The notes under the pieces: model-generated
What the model was told of the DNA's origin: nothing
What the model saw: only the letters and a program-made list of their open reading frames with translations
Databases searched by the model: none
Shown: positions 12,279-25,230 of the stretch, piece by piece
How positions within the stretch are numbered: the first letter of the stretch is position 1
Layout: each line of letters opens with the position of its first letter
Position numbers and translations under genes: made by a program
Assembly (NCBI GenBank): GCA_023333565.1
Contig: JAJKFH010003821.1
Location: 620,001 to 684,000 of the forward strand
Source of the DNA: Puffinus mauretanicus
Lineage: Eukaryota; Chordata; Aves; Procellariiformes; Procellariidae
Reading direction: 5' to 3'
DNA: 64,000 nucleotides

Positions 12279-14491
12279 GACAGTGGAAACGCTGAATCTT
12301 TAAACACATTCCACAGTTGCAAAAAGAGAAATCTTAATGTAGAAGAACAATCTGTTGATGTTGTAGCATTGTACTACAGGTTTTTATTTCTTTGTGTTAT
12401 TTTCAGCTTTTTAGGCTCTTCTAAGAAAGAAGCCCTCAGTAGCTCCAAAAGACTCTCCTATATTATGCTCTGACAGCAGTGAACTATTCCTCTTGTCAAT
12501 GTTAAAGCTGATGATCAGAATTGTAATGAGAAGAGACAAATTAATTGCAAATTGCTTGGAAACAGAATTTGATAAACCTAGGACAGCTCTGTTGATTTAA
12601 AAACTTGATCTAATATAGTAACTGGAATAACTAGACTTTAAACTTAAAGCATTTTAAAGTGTTTACAGTTTCTTTCACATATTTTTGCCAGCTCGCTCAT
12701 TTATATGGTTAGTGTTATTCTCTGCATGTTGAAGAAACTAAAATTGAGTTATTTCCTCTCTGGTGATGCTTACAAAATGTAAGATCATTAAGAAACAGAA
12801 ATGGCATTTTCTGCTTTGACTTGACTAAATTTTTAGTCTTGGTTATGTTTTTTTTTTTTTTTTGCAAAAGCTGGATTGAAAATATGAAGGCAGCGGTCCA
12901 TAAAATGTAGAGGGTGCCTAAAACTATATGAAATATAATGCTTGGCACATCTGGGGCATAGTACTGTAGTGGACATTAATGGCATCTGTGGAAGTCTTGG
13001 GATAGTACTCCAAGAATCAGAGGTCATAAGTGAGCTGAAGCTTTGGGAGAAAGGGCTTAAGCAATGGCTTTTTAACCTGAGGTTGGAAGTTTGCGTTCAA
13101 GACCAGGAAGAAATGTTTCATTACTGTCGTGATGCCAATACTTAGATGAAAAGACTACTCATACTGACTTAGTCGTATTGAAGACACTAAAGGAAGAATC
13201 TGAGTCTGTAGGTCAGACTCCTAAGAATAATTTCTGAGAGAAAAGGATAGAGCTTTTGTCAATAGACACATCTCTTAGATGTTCTAATGATTGAAGATGT
13301 TATATCCTTCTCTCACTTCTGTGTTTGCACGTGCCGTTTGCACAAATCTTATGCACAGATGAGATAATCTCTGTTCCAGGTTATTCAAGAGGATGTTTGA
13401 GGTTTTTTCCAAGAAAAATACATCTCTACCATAGAATTGCTTTTTCTATTATCAACACAACACCTTTTTTAGCTTCAGTCGTCTTTTTCCCCTTTCCAGT
13501 CCATGCTGCCTTTCACCATCTTAATTTATTTATAAGTTATTAAAATCTGTACACATTTTTAAACCCTGCTTACCTTCCAACAAGAGTCTTTCTATCTTTT
13601 TCACTCATATTTTCATGCTTTCTGTGCTGTTTTACAGTAAATCATTCCCTGGTATACATATCAATATGAAAGAGTATTCTTTCTTTCCTATCTGTCTTAG
13701 CTGAGGCTCTGAGGAAATGATGCTCATTCTTTCAATATCACCTTATTCGGGACTGAGATTAATCTGGACATAGGAACAGTAGAAAGGCAGCACATGTTGA
13801 GAATAAACTGTTCAGTAACTGTGCTTTTGATTTAATTTTTTGCTTCTTGTATATTCAGTACGCAATCAGCAAAGCAAACAGGCTTTATTTAGATATTTTA
13901 ATTCCTTTCCACAGTCTTAAGTACCTCTTTTTTTTTTTTTCCTTCCCCCTCCAATATGTATTCTAACTGGAATCTTTATGATTTGTGCTACCAGTGAAAA
14001 CATTCTCTGTGGACTTTCAGATCACTGAAAAATGATAGTGTGAGGATGAGTCTTTTAGGCATCTGTAGTTTGGAAATGTAGATAGCAAACATAAGGCTAC
14101 ATTTAGGCCTTCTTGCATTTGCTTTTGAAATAATTACTGTATCATCAACATTCACAATTTGCTCCAGATCTCGGATGTTGAATTCTAACTTCTTATTCAC
14201 AGCTGGGTTTGGTTAGTGTCACCCAAAAGAATGCCAAAACAGAGCGACAGGAGAGATTTGAAATATGCATAAAAATAAGTGCAAGTCATTCTCCTGCTGT
14301 GATTTTAACAATGGAAGCACATAAGTGGAAGGATATGACTTTGTCTTACTTAGTTCAAACTCAGTTTGCAGCTGACCTGATTTAGTCTCTTCTGCACGAT
14401 GTCTGCTCAGCCATCCCTAAAGAGCTGTGACAAATTCCTTTTAAAATGCACGTATTTCAGAACTGTAGATTATTTAACATTGTAAGCTGTG

Positions 14492-14497
14492 AATAAA
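14492..14497 (+). terminator. GCC2: Candidate poly(A) signal AATAAA of GCC2
   Basis: AATAAA in the context gtgaataaatgtatg, followed by TG/T-rich DNA. It is one of three candidates. Confidence 0.5.
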
Positions 14498-14755
14498 TGT
14501 ATGCAAGTAACATACATAACTGGCTGTATTAAATACCTGTTGCTTATTGACTTCTTTCAGGTCTGAGTTGCACGCTCACTGTTTTTAGTAAAACTCAAGT
14601 ATTGTACTTATGAATGTAGTGGACACCTTTTGCATTACTATATATATTTTTTTTTTACGATGGAAGATTAAGATCTTGATTAATGTAAAGGTATTTTAAT
14701 AACTGCTACTAAACTGTGTTCTGTTGCTAAGATTGCCAGAACTTACCTTTGTGGC

Positions 14756-14761
14756 AATAAA
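14756..14761 (+). terminator. GCC2: Candidate distal poly(A) signal AATAAA of GCC2
   Basis: AATAAA in the context gtggcaataaactgtctgg. It is the last canonical hexamer before the intergenic stretch. Confidence 0.5.
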
Positions 14762-14785
14762 CTGTCTGGAAGTAAATATATCAAA

Positions 14786-17700
14786 GTTTAATATGCACTT
14801 GCAGTAAATGGCATAGAAGAATGTGGACTGGAAGCAGGATTATTTTGCATAGAAAACTTTTTATATGTCATATATTTGCATTTGTAATGTACAGCATTGT
14901 AGCTGTGATTTGCTTTCAAAAAGCAATTTAAAATTGTAACTAGTATTGCTGCTTCTTGATATACTGTGGTGCTCTTTTTTGGAAGAGCACTGTGCTGACT
15001 TTGCTTTCTGGTTCATTTGTTTGTTTTCTTTACAGTGCCATATTTTGTTAGGATGTTTCCCAGAAAGTGTAACCCCTGCCCAAAGAGTTTACAAGCTTAG
15101 GACCAAATTTTACTCTTCTATCAGCCTGCCTTCAGCCCAAGCCTAAGGAGGGCATAATAAAAAAAAAAAAAAAAAGAAACTCTACTGTCACTATGCAGAG
15201 TATATATTAATTAAAAACGAAAAATGGGAGTGATTCGGAGTTCAGAGGCCTGTGTGTGCACTGTAGCTGCATTTTTAACTACCTGTACTGGAAATGAGTC
15301 ATGTGCCATCCGTGGTCCCTTTACCCAGACGGGAGACCCACCTGTGCAAGCGAAATGTGCTCCCTTTGAAAGGCAGGAAGACCAGAGCTTGTCAGGCTGT
15401 AGCGAAGATGTGGCCAGTTGGATATGGGATTCAGGATGGCCAAAGGGAACCCGTGTTAGAAGTGATACATGGGAGAGTAGAGTTGCTTTTTTTCTTTCGT
15501 GACCCTCCTTCCCCAAAGCATAATTGAAAGAATACATGGTTAGATTATTTTCTAAATTTAAACCTTCCTTTGGCTATTGCCCTCCATCCTTTTGCTTTGA
15601 TAACAGACAATATATCCTGGAATTGTGGAGGAATATTTAAAAACTCTCCTTAGTTTGTACTAAGTGGCTTTGAAGGCAGCTTAACCACCGATGCTTCATT
15701 TGGCTGATGCCTTGGCTTCACCCAATGCACCAATACTTCCTCAACTACCTGATAGTTCTGCTATTACTGGTACTGTGAAAATATCTCCCCTAGGAGCCTT
15801 GCAAATAGCAGTTACCACCCACAAGCTGAGAAACCAAAAGTATGAAGAGGTAAAAATGTATTTGTTGTAGTAATCTCAGAATTGCTAGTCTGAATAGAGA
15901 AGTGTTTTGGTTGGAAATATGTCTTTGATAGCCTTTTCATGTGGCCATCACTTCAATAAAATTCACCTTCATCCAACAGAGTGCCTTTCTTTTTCCCTGA
16001 ATGCCTGTTCTTACCTGAGAAAATGCTACTCGGGTGCAAGGTAGAAAACAAGGGGATGTTTACTGTAGTATTAAAGAGATTTTATGGATTTGGCATAGTA
16101 ACTGCAGTCTTTACTTTGGAACACAGTAACAGTGATGGAAAAGATGAATGGAAAAGGAAAAGAAATTGGTTTATGGGGTTTTTTTAGGAAAAATAAGTTT
16201 TCAAAAAAAAAGGCTCATTTAAATTACTTCAGATGTGTTACTAGATTGTCACCAACAATCTGACAATATCTGACATGAAGAGGGATGCAGAAGGTATTAA
16301 TGCTTGTTAGAGGATTGCACTTAGTATTTTTATTTTAAGTACTAGCCACCTTATAAATCAGCACTCCTTCCAAATAGCACTCAACTTTGAAGTGGACAGA
16401 ACTATCTCTTCCCTAATTCCCTGTGATAATTTTTCTGTATCTGCACAGTTGTCCTTGTGCAAAAATTAGATGCTCTATGGATGAAGAAGTGGTTTGTTTG
16501 TTTGATTAAGTGAGAGTTTGGTGTGTTTATCTTTTTGCCATCCATTTTTTTTAGACTATGCTGTTCATACAAATATGTGGTCAGAGAGGGGATCACAAGG
16601 TGCAAAAAGAAGTTGACATAACAAATGGATATAAAACAGTCAAAAAAGAAAGTCTGATACTTGAAGTCAACTTCTAACAGCTTTCACATAGATGTATATA
16701 TGCTTAGGGGAAGGGAAATAATAATCTGACTACTTTTCAAACTGAATTTGATCTAAAATGTATCATATTGTCCTGCAAGGATGAGAAGGTGCGTCTTAGG
16801 TTCAAGAGCTTTTTCCTTCCTGTTCTGTGTTCCTCTGGCTCATCCTGAGGATCAAGGCTGGACTGAATCATGAAGACCGAGGATAGTAAAACGAAGTGGA
16901 AAAATGTGCATCAGTTACTGCTCCAGCAATTCAATCCACTTTGGTATTAGCGAATCATTTATTCTTTTTGCTGTCAGTTGAATGCCTGTAGGCTTCTTAA
17001 GAATCCAAGGTAAAAGTCATCAGTGTAAAAACCAATGTGCTATTTTGGGCATGGGCACAGTCCCATGGCTTTTGAAAGTATTTTAAATTGATAGGCATTG
17101 GCTAGCAGCTGTATATGAGTATAGGATTTAAGGGTTTTTTTATTGTTTCATCTGGAAGCTTAATTGCTTGAAAATCGAAGCTTGTTCTGAGAACACTCGG
17201 AGTGTTTCCGGAGCGGAGGTACGTATTAGTTCTTGGATCTCTTGCCCTTTGCAGCATGCAGAACATCTCAAAAGTAGAAACCATGGAAACCATTACAGAA
17301 CTCCAGAAAAAGGCTTTTACCTCAGTACTGTTTTACTGTCATTATTCCCCTTTGCAGAGTTAAGTTGCTGATGCGCAGCATTACTGTTGCCAAGAGAGAA
17401 GGCCAATCCTATCATTTTGGCTTTTAGCATCCAAGTATTTATACAGACTAGTTAATATTCCTCTCGCGAGTAGTCACGCCATTTACTTAAACCTGCAGCT
17501 GCAGCAATGTAGGTGAAGCTGCCAACCTTTGCAGGGGGACAGATGGGTGGTCACTCTGCTCCATGGGCAGAGGGCTACAGCCTTTGGAAGAGTGGGGAGA
17601 GAAGCAGCTGGAGGGAATAAAAACTTAAACAGCTCCTGTCGTTGATGTGGTGGCTCTCTGTCCCTGCCCTAACTAGCCTTTCTCTTGGAAACTGGTTAAA

Positions 17701-20700
17701 CCAGTTGTTTGCAGAGCGGTGGGGGATAGCGAGTATATGATACTTTTCTTGCAGGAGGAGGATTTTCAGAAAACGCAGAAAAGCTAACAATAGGTTTTGT
17801 AACATTCTGTGGAGGATGGAAATTGCAGTGATAAAAAGCTTAAAGCAGAAAAATGACACTTAAATTACTTTGGGTTGGAACTTGTTTCCCCCCTCTAGTT
17901 ATCCCAAGGTATTTGACTGACTTCTGTGCTGCTTGACTCTTTGAGCTACATTTCCTCTCTTTGGAGGACCTCTGAATACTGGCATTAGCAAAACCATCCA
18001 GATAACCATACAACATAATAAAAACGTAATTGTAACTAGCTGCATCAAATTGTTGTCATAAAGCAATGACTTTTTTTTTTTTTAAAAACCAATGGTGATA
18101 CCACCGATCTTGCAATAGCTAGGGATGCTTGTGCTAAAACATGGTCCATATGTGGTAGAGAAGGATGGGTTTGTCAGCAGGATTTGTCATCAGGTTTGTT
18201 GCCTACCTTCTGCAGTTGAACAGTGATGACTTTGAAAAACTATTTCTGGTGGGTGGGTTAAGAATTTGGGATGGCTGAGGGAGTGGTTTATTTTTTATGA
18301 TAAGTGGAGCATAATGAGAATAGCCTGATAAACAGAAAGGATGGCTGTGTATTAAATTAACTCTTTTTATAGCTTTCTCTATCGATGTAGACTAAGCTTT
18401 CAGTTTGGAATAGGCGCCCTGAAAAGCATCACTAACAATAAACATTGCTGTGGACAAATCTCCATATTCCTCTGTTATATGCAAGCTGTGTACAAGCTTA
18501 AATAAAAATGTGAGAATAATACCATGATCGCCAAAAGTCATTACTTTTTAAAGTACCTGTTTTGTGGTGCTACCGTAAGCTTTTTCTTCAGCCGTTACTG
18601 TGTCCACCCAATTACTGACCTTGTCATGAAGCAGAAACTTATCATGCTAAATATGGAATTGTAATGATCCATTTTGCAGGGTTTTTAGATTGATCTATAA
18701 AAGTTATATCCCTGTTCTTGCACAATCTCCTTCCACCTTCCAAGAAAAGGTGAAGCCAAATGTAGTAGGCATGTCTAAAACACATGAAGCAGAAATTTGA
18801 CTTTGCTTTTATAAGGACATCAGAATGATCACTAAAATAAGTCTGTTAGTATTCTGAGTAAACTATACACTATTTTTAAAAACAGCAAAGATTTTTATGG
18901 AGATCAAATAGTGGTCAAAACTTATTTCTACAATTGAGTTGTGAAGTTTTCAACGCTGAGCAAGAATGTGAAACCTAAATAATTTGTTACTTGTGAATTC
19001 ATTAACAGTTTTGCTAGGAATATTTAGCTGGACACCCTGTGTTCAAAAATAATTCATACTTAATTCAAAGTTTCCTTTGCTGTTGCTTTAACTTCATAGC
19101 TTTGAAGGTATGACATGAAGAACACTGACATAGTTTACAGTTGAAATCCATTGATTATATTAAGGTAAACAACCACGGGGCTGCTGTGTTAACAGGCACT
19201 CGGAGTCAATAACAACATGAGGAAGAATATATCATACGCGGTTGTGTGATGTTCTGGGAGAAAGCAAAAGCTAGAGCAAATACCACAGTTGGAAGTGACC
19301 TACTCAAGTCTCTTCATATCACTAGGGCAAAATTGTAAAACACTTTTTCTGGACATGAAAAAGAACTTGATGTAAAGATGCTGATATTTGTGATCGGAGA
19401 CAGGCAGTCAAATTCTTTCACCAAGCAGCCGGCTTCTCGTCTGCCTCCCCGATAACCCTTCCTTTCTCACTTCTTCCCCAGGCCTACGATAATGGTCTTG
19501 TTTGGTGTCAGCAAAGCCGGTAATGTGTATAGCTCTGAATAGGTAAAGGTTCTGTGTTGTCACTTCTACCACTGCCAGCTGCGGTACTATACGTTGGCAT
19601 TTCAACAGTGATGGAAGACTTAAAGTGCTCTGGAAACAGAACATCAAAAGCATATGTCTACTTAAAACTGCTTTTTACTCTAGTCTAGCAGGGAGAGATG
19701 GGAGGAAAAAGAAAGAGACATTAATTCTGTGATTAATATACTGGTCTGGAGACATGGATTCCCAAGTCCCTGCCTTGCCACATGCTTCCTTTGTGAATTT
19801 AATTTCAATTTCTCTGTCTGTTTCCTCACTTGTCTGCTGGGGATAATGGCACTTCTCCTCCTGATGCCAAGTACATTAGCAGTAGAATGTTTAACTTCAA
19901 GATGAGTTTGTAAACAGAAATAAGCAGGCAGATTACCATCTTTTTTAAAAACTGCATAGGAAGAAAATGGTCATAGCCTTTCATTATACTGAACTGGAAG
20001 GAGTGACCTTTTTTTCCTTTTGAGTTTGCGGTGTGTGTTTGTGAATCCTATTAAATTATTTGCCTAAGTATTCTGGACTGAATTTTACAAGTTAATTAGA
20101 ATGCCAGCGTGCTCTAATACTATGTAATGGAGAATTACAACAATTAAGAATTGTTATTTCTGTTGTACAGCAAGACACAACAAAAATTTAAATCAGACCC
20201 CAAAGCCAAGGCGCAAACTTGCTGCAAAGTGCACGGAGCCTAGGGAGGCAATCTGTGAAACTGAATTCCTGGCTTTTCTTGGTACGGCGCTTCCAAAAGC
20301 TGCTAGTACTTAGCATTTGGCATACGTACATGTTTGGGGGAGGTTCTCCCGCTCTCTGTGAATGCCTTTGTTACTTTGAGATTATATTGCTAGCTAGGCT
20401 CTAGGGATGTCATCTTTAAAAGTACTGGAAAACTGCACATGGTGCAATTCACTTGCCATTAAATCTATTAATGTGCTCTCTAAAGGAAGGACCGTAACGG
20501 CTGCGCTCGTTGGCAGGCCCTGCCTGTTAATTATTTCCAGAATTTACTGTTTTGGAGTTTGCTGCCCTGGTAGTCACACGTCTGCCCAGCCACCTCCCCC
20601 CGTTTCAGGCTGTGCTGGTCAGAGGTGCTGCTCTTTGGCCTGGCTCAGCAGCCAGGGGCAACTGCCTCGTGCAGCTCCCCAGGAGGACAGGCAATGGGAG

Positions 20701-22440
20701 AGACCCCAAAATCCTTGCAGACAAACTGAGGTTAATTAAAGATAATCATGAAGCTGCCTACAAGTAATGGCAGACTGCCCAAAGTTGATTAGGAAAAAAC
20801 AAAAGGGTACTATTACCTTCAACTGGCACAGAAGGAGTTCTTACTTATTTAGATGATACAAGAAAGCTCTGCTGACAGACTCATTAAAATGAGTGGGGGT
20901 TTTGGGTTTTTTTTGTTTTGTTTTTTTTTGGGGGGTGTCTGTTTCATTTTGTTTTATTTTTTAACAGAATCACAGGCTGGTTGATGTTGGCAGGCACCTC
21001 TGGAGGTCACCTTGCCAACCTGCCTGCTCAAGCAGGGTCACCTTGAGCCAGTTGCCCAGGACCATGTACAGACAGCTTTTGAGTATCTCCAAGGATGGAG
21101 ACTCCAGAACCTCCCTGGGCAACCTGTGCCAGTGCTGGGTCACCCTCACAGTAAAAAAGTGTTTCCTGATGTTCAGAGGGAGCCTCCTGCGTTTCAGGTT
21201 GTACCCATTGCCTCTGGTCCTGTCACTGGCCACCACTGAAAAGACCCTGGCTCCATCCTCTCTGTACCCTCCCTTTTCAGGTATTTATATTAATTGATAA
21301 GATCCCCCTGAGCCTTCTGTTCTCCAGGCTGAACAGTCCCAGCTCTCTCAGCCTGTCCTCATAGCAGAGATGCTCCAGTCCCTTAGCTGTCTTAGTGGCC
21401 ATCCATTGGACTCTCTCCAGTATGGCCATGTGTCTCGTACTGGGGAGCCCAGACCTGGCCCCAGCCCCGCAGGTGTGGCCTCGCCAGTGCTGCGTAGACG
21501 GGAAGGATGACCTCCCCCTCTTCTAGCATACCATCCCTTCCCTTTTCCAGCCCTATCTTTTATTTCCCTCTTTGTACAGAAATGTATTCCCTGTGATGCT
21601 AAAATTTTGCTATGTTTGGCTTCCTAAACTTGGCAAGCAAAACCAAACTGTGTCAAGGAGCAAACAAACAAAAAGCCAACAGTCTGATGTCTCAGTGTTT
21701 TTACAGTTGTAGTTCTGTCCAGAACCATGCTTGGGGCGTATCGACCAAATATCTTTTCTGAATTATATTCCTGAAAGTTTACATTCTTTTCCTGGTCCTA
21801 ATGGATACTGAAGTAGATGTGCTCCAAGTACATGTAGTTCAAATTACTTTCTGATGTGTATTCACTTGTACTTGCCTACGCTGATTTCTGGCTTAACGTA
21901 TTCCCTGAACGTATTGTCTTCTTGGAGCCATACAGAGACCTCCTTAATTCTGGCAGTCAAATATTTGCATTTTTCATTTCACCACACCACTTCCTTGTTC
22001 TGATATTAAGAATGGCAATGGGTGGTGATACAGATTGCTTAATAATCCTGCATTTTTCTATAACGCTCTTTTCATTCATCTGTAAGTCTCTGAAACTTGG
22101 ACGGTTAGGAATGAGATTGCTTCTCTCCAAGTAAAGCAGGGCCTCTGCCTTCAGGTTTGGCAGCTCTGGTGTGGAAGGTTACTTACTTGTATTTATTTTC
22201 TAAAAAAGGTAGCTGAACCTGAGCGAGATGCTGGCCTTTTCCCATGCGATTCCTTATTAGTACTGTTAAATTTTTAAATATGTTGATTAAAAATGGAATC
22301 TTGCTCCAGTAAATACTCACCTGAACGTATTCGGCGCCTTAAGGTGAGGCGATAGCTCTCTTGCTAGAAATAATACCGTACTACGCAACCACATGCAAGA
22401 AATAGTAAAAATACTTGCAATTGTTTTGACGGCAATTTTC
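14786..22440. other. GCC2-LIMS1 intergenic region
   Basis: About 7.6 kb between two genes transcribed in the same direction. It holds an A run (15160-15177), a reverse CR1 fragment (20966-21538) preceded by a T/G-rich low-complexity stretch (about 20885-20960), and otherwise AT-rich unique DNA. I find no convincing exon, RNA gene or CpG island here. Confidence 0.7.
20966..21538 (-). mobile_element. CR1 LINE 3' fragment, antisense
   Basis: Read on the minus strand, this is the 3' end of an avian CR1. The plus strand shows the complement of the tail and ORF2 end: agaatcacaggctggttga, acctccctgggcaacctgtg, tctggtcctgtcactggcc, ctgaacagtcccagctctct and cagacctggccccagccc. On the minus strand a piece reads VRVTQHWHRLPREVLESPSL, the CR1 ORF2 C-terminus. 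It is 5'-truncated and inactive. Confidence 0.93.
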
Positions 22441-22664
22441 TGTTCTGCAAAAAAACACAGCGAGAGGGGCTCCCCAGCACCTACCTCACGCAACCCTGCA
22501 GGGCTCTCCGGCCGCCGCCGGCCCCCCAGCCGCCTGCCTTTCCCGAAGGGCGGACAAAAGGGGCAAACAACCCCACTCCTGGGACTCGCCCTGACTGCTC
22601 CCCGCGCCGATCCGTGGGGAAGTAACTGCGGTCGGCAGCGGGACCTGCGCCCCCGAAATTTGGC

Positions 22665-22675
22665 GGGGACTTTCC
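22665..22675 (+). promoter_or_regulatory. Consensus NF-kB site GGGGACTTTCC
   Basis: A perfect match to the classical kB decamer GGGACTTTCC, preceded by one more G. It lies about 290 bp upstream of the LIMS1 ATG at 22966, inside the CpG island. Binding is inferred from sequence only. Confidence 0.5.
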
Positions 22676-22743
22676 TCCCTACACCGGGCTGGGGGGAGGA
22701 GGGGAGGGGCGAGGGCCAGGAGGCAGCCGGCCACGCGCTGCCC

Positions 22744-22771
22744 GGGGGCGGGGCGGGGGGGCGGGGCGGGG
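22744..22771 (+). promoter_or_regulatory. GC-box cluster / G-quadruplex motif
   Basis: Five runs of 4-7 G separated by single C residues. They form overlapping Sp1/KLF GC boxes (GGGGCGGGG) and satisfy the quadruplex pattern with 1-base loops. It lies about 200 bp upstream of the ATG. Confidence 0.7.
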
Positions 22772-22965
22772 CCTGCCTGCGGCTCGCGGCGCCGGGCCCG
22801 GCGGCGGCGCGGTGGGAGCGCGCCCCCCGGCGGCGGGAGCGGCAGCGGCGGGCGGGTGGCGGCGGTGCGGCCGCCCAGCGCCATTACCGCCGCCCGGCGT
22901 GGCTCCTCCCGGCGGCGGCGGCGGCGGGCGCTCTGCGGGAGCGGCGGGCAGTGGCCGCCGGCGGG

Positions 22966-22997
22966 ATGCTGGCGGCGGCGGGGATGACCTGTAACAG
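22966..22997 (+). CDS. LIMS1: LIMS1 alternative first coding exon 1 (MLAAAGMTCN...)
   Basis: LIMS1 (PINCH1) is an adaptor of five LIM domains that joins ILK and parvin in the IPP complex at integrin adhesions. This exon gives only the N-terminal leader MLAAAGMTCN plus two bases (AG) of a split codon, then donor CAG|GTAGGA at 22998. It resembles the mammalian isoform leader MLGVAAGMT followed by NSNMANAL. If the common exon begins CAACATGGC, as in mammals, the join reads CN-S-NMANAL. The reading frame stays open upstream to 22393, so the ATG at 22966 is chosen by homology, not by a stop. GCC2 lies next upstream, as in mammals. The LIM-domain exons are beyond 64 kb. An untranslated leader of unknown length precedes the ATG. 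Confidence 0.82.
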
Positions 22998-24079
22998 GTA
23001 GGAGAGGCGCGGGGCCGCCCGCCCCGTCCCGTCCCGCCTCCCGCGGCGGGCGGCTGCCGAGGGCGGCGCTTTGTCTCGGCGCGGCCGGGCCGCTGTCACC
23101 GGCTGCCACTCGCTTGCTTAAACACCCCCCCCGGTGCCCCGTGGAAGGCGCCCCCCGCCCCCGCTCCGCCGGGCGCCGGTCGGGAGGCGGGCGGCGGCGG
23201 GGCCGCGCCGTGCGGGGCGGAGGGCGGCGGCGGCGGCGGCGCCCCCGGGGTCCGGCGGGTGGGAAACGCGGTGGGACGGTCCCGTGGGCGGGCTGGTGTC
23301 GGGGCTGGGGGTTTGCAGCCGTGCAGGTGTGCCTCCTCCTCGCCCCGCGGAGTTCCCGCTTGGCGGGGGAACTTTCCCCTTCCCGCCGGCAGCCCCGCCG
23401 GCGTGCGGAGCCGGGGACGGCAGCAGCGGGCACGGTGGAGGTTCCGTCGCCCTTGTGCCATCCCTCCGGGGTTATGTTCACACAAGCAGCAGCGGGGTGG
23501 CTCCTGCGTCCTCGTTGCAGGAAACTGGAAATAATACACAAAACTTAAGTATAACACATACTGAACGGAGCGTGAGCGTGGTTTAATGCCCTTTGCATTA
23601 AAAGGCATCCTTTCCCGAGGGAAGTTGTTGTTTTAAAAGTGTGGTACTAAATAACCTCGGGTATTTATGTGGTGAGATTCGTGTAGTTTTATGCATATCC
23701 CACAATTACTGAGTAGTCATATCTTAGGGAAAGGTTAATGGGGATGGCTTACGGAAAGCAAAGGCTGTTCTACTAATCACCTGGCGTTTCAAAGCCTCAC
23801 TCCTTGCAGTTGTTTCTTCGGAAGAAATGTCCCAAATTAAAGCACTTGGCAAGTGTTGTGCTAATATGTTAAAACCTGGGGTTGAAGGAAGGGAAAAGAG
23901 TGATTTTGTACCCAGTGCCATGGCTGGGCTGCAGGTTCAGGACAGCTGCTGGTGCACACAAACTTTTTAGCCTGGCTAAAGACCACCTTTTCTTTCCCGC
24001 GCCTGGTTTCTACTGCAAATTCCTCCAGCTCTGCACCACACCTTTGGAGAAAAGCTGTGGCAGTAGCAAAGTCAAGCCG

Positions 24080-25230
24080 AGTCGGGGCTACTGTGGTGGC
24101 ACTCTGTGCGGGCGCGCGGTGGGGTGGGCTCCTGAGCCGGCTCTGCTCCCGCGTGCAGCACCCCGATGCCCTCGGGGCAAGGGAGGAGAGGACGGCAGGA
24201 TCTTGCCAGCCTTGACCAGCTTTAGCTCTAGCTGCTGAGCAGCCCCGTGCCGAGAAAAAGAAGGTAACGTGATTCAGATGTCCATGTGTATGAAGGTAAC
24301 TGGTTTTTCTTCCAGTTGTTCCAAAAGCCGCTTGCTTTCCTAGCGGGTGATGGGTGCTTCCAGGCCAGGCTTCTTTCTGCATTCCCGAAAGTGGCCGAGT
24401 CATCAATATCCATGCTGCGAGCGTCAGTCTCTTGCGACTGCAAGGATCTACGCATTGTTCAGCCCCGCACAGGTGCTTCGGCTCCGGTGTGGAGCCTGCC
24501 TCTCCGGGTAAATAGAGCAATTACATATTTGGCATCTGTTCTGCTGAAGTTGTCAGGGAGCGGGCCAGCTGCCCTGCTGGTACACGCTTCCCAGGATATG
24601 AACTAGGCTACACCCCTGGCACAGCGAGAAATTTTGGGACAAAGTTAGGCTAGAGCCTACGCTTGCAGAAACTTGCTGAGATGAAGTAGGCAGAGCGCTC
24701 TGGTGGGAGCCCACCTCACTCAAAGCTGTCTGGGGGGAGCTTCTTCAGTGCAAAACGCACGCGGTGCATCCCGCAGCGGGCAAGCGGGTGGCCGGCACAT
24801 TGAGGGAAGCGGCGGCGGCGGAGCGCCCATCCCGGGGTACGGCCAGTGGCTCGAGCATCCTTCCCCGGCAGCGGGGATGAGCCCTGCCGCCTCCTGGCCG
24901 AGCAAATCCTCCCGCGGCTGAGAGAGTCAGCCTGGCGTCCCGCCGCTGCTGATGCGCTCTGAAGATGAACTGCTCGCCCAGCAAGGGCTGGACGTGGGAC
25001 CCCTTGCCTAAATTGGCCGGTGCCTTCCGTGCCTCTTTTCTCCCCGTTTTTTGGGGTGAATTATCGTATCGAGGACAAGGGGCTGTGCTGTGGTTAAGGA
25101 GGTGAAGGTGCGGTGCAGTTGGCTCGAGGGAGCCGCCGGCCGGGGCGGGGAGCGCTGCTCGCGTGGCAGGGCGGCACAGCGGGGAGAGGCTGCGGGCTCA
25201 GCTCCTTCGGGGGAGCCGGTTGAGAACTTC
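24080..25230. promoter_or_regulatory. CpG-rich patch downstream of the LIMS1 island
   Basis: Moderately CpG-dense blocks occur around 24080-24200, 24750-24920 and 25100-25220, less extreme than the main island. No ATG-plus-donor pair in the phase required for LIMS1 is evident. It may be a shore or enhancer region. Confidence 0.35.

Larger units (their letters stand above)
12279..14785 (+). other. GCC2: GCC2 3' UTR (likely extent)
   Basis: Non-coding, AT-rich sequence downstream of the stop. Canonical AATAAA signals occur at 13802-13807, 14492-14497 and 14756-14761. The last fits a transcript end near 14.78 kb, so the 3' UTR would be about 1.5 to 2.5 kb depending on the site used. It includes an 18-base T run near 12847. 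The exact end is inferred. Confidence 0.6.
22450..23470. promoter_or_regulatory. LIMS1: CpG island promoter of LIMS1
   Basis: About 1 kb of extremely GC- and CpG-rich DNA embedded in AT-rich surroundings. It covers the first coding exon (22966-22997). It holds repeated GC boxes (22744-22771), a consensus kB site (22665-22675) and no TATA box near the exon, which is typical of a broad housekeeping promoter. The exact start sites cannot be read from sequence. Confidence 0.88.

Noticed and set aside
22393..22965. Upstream in-frame extension of the LIMS1 leader (open from 22393)
   Set aside because: The frame stays open only because of GC richness. Known LIMS1 leaders are short and start at the MLxxA-type methionine.
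22486..23541. 351-codon open frame on the minus strand across the CpG island
   Set aside because: High GC content removes stop codons. The translation is Pro/Arg/Ala low-complexity with no recognisable domain and lies opposite the LIMS1 promoter and first exon.
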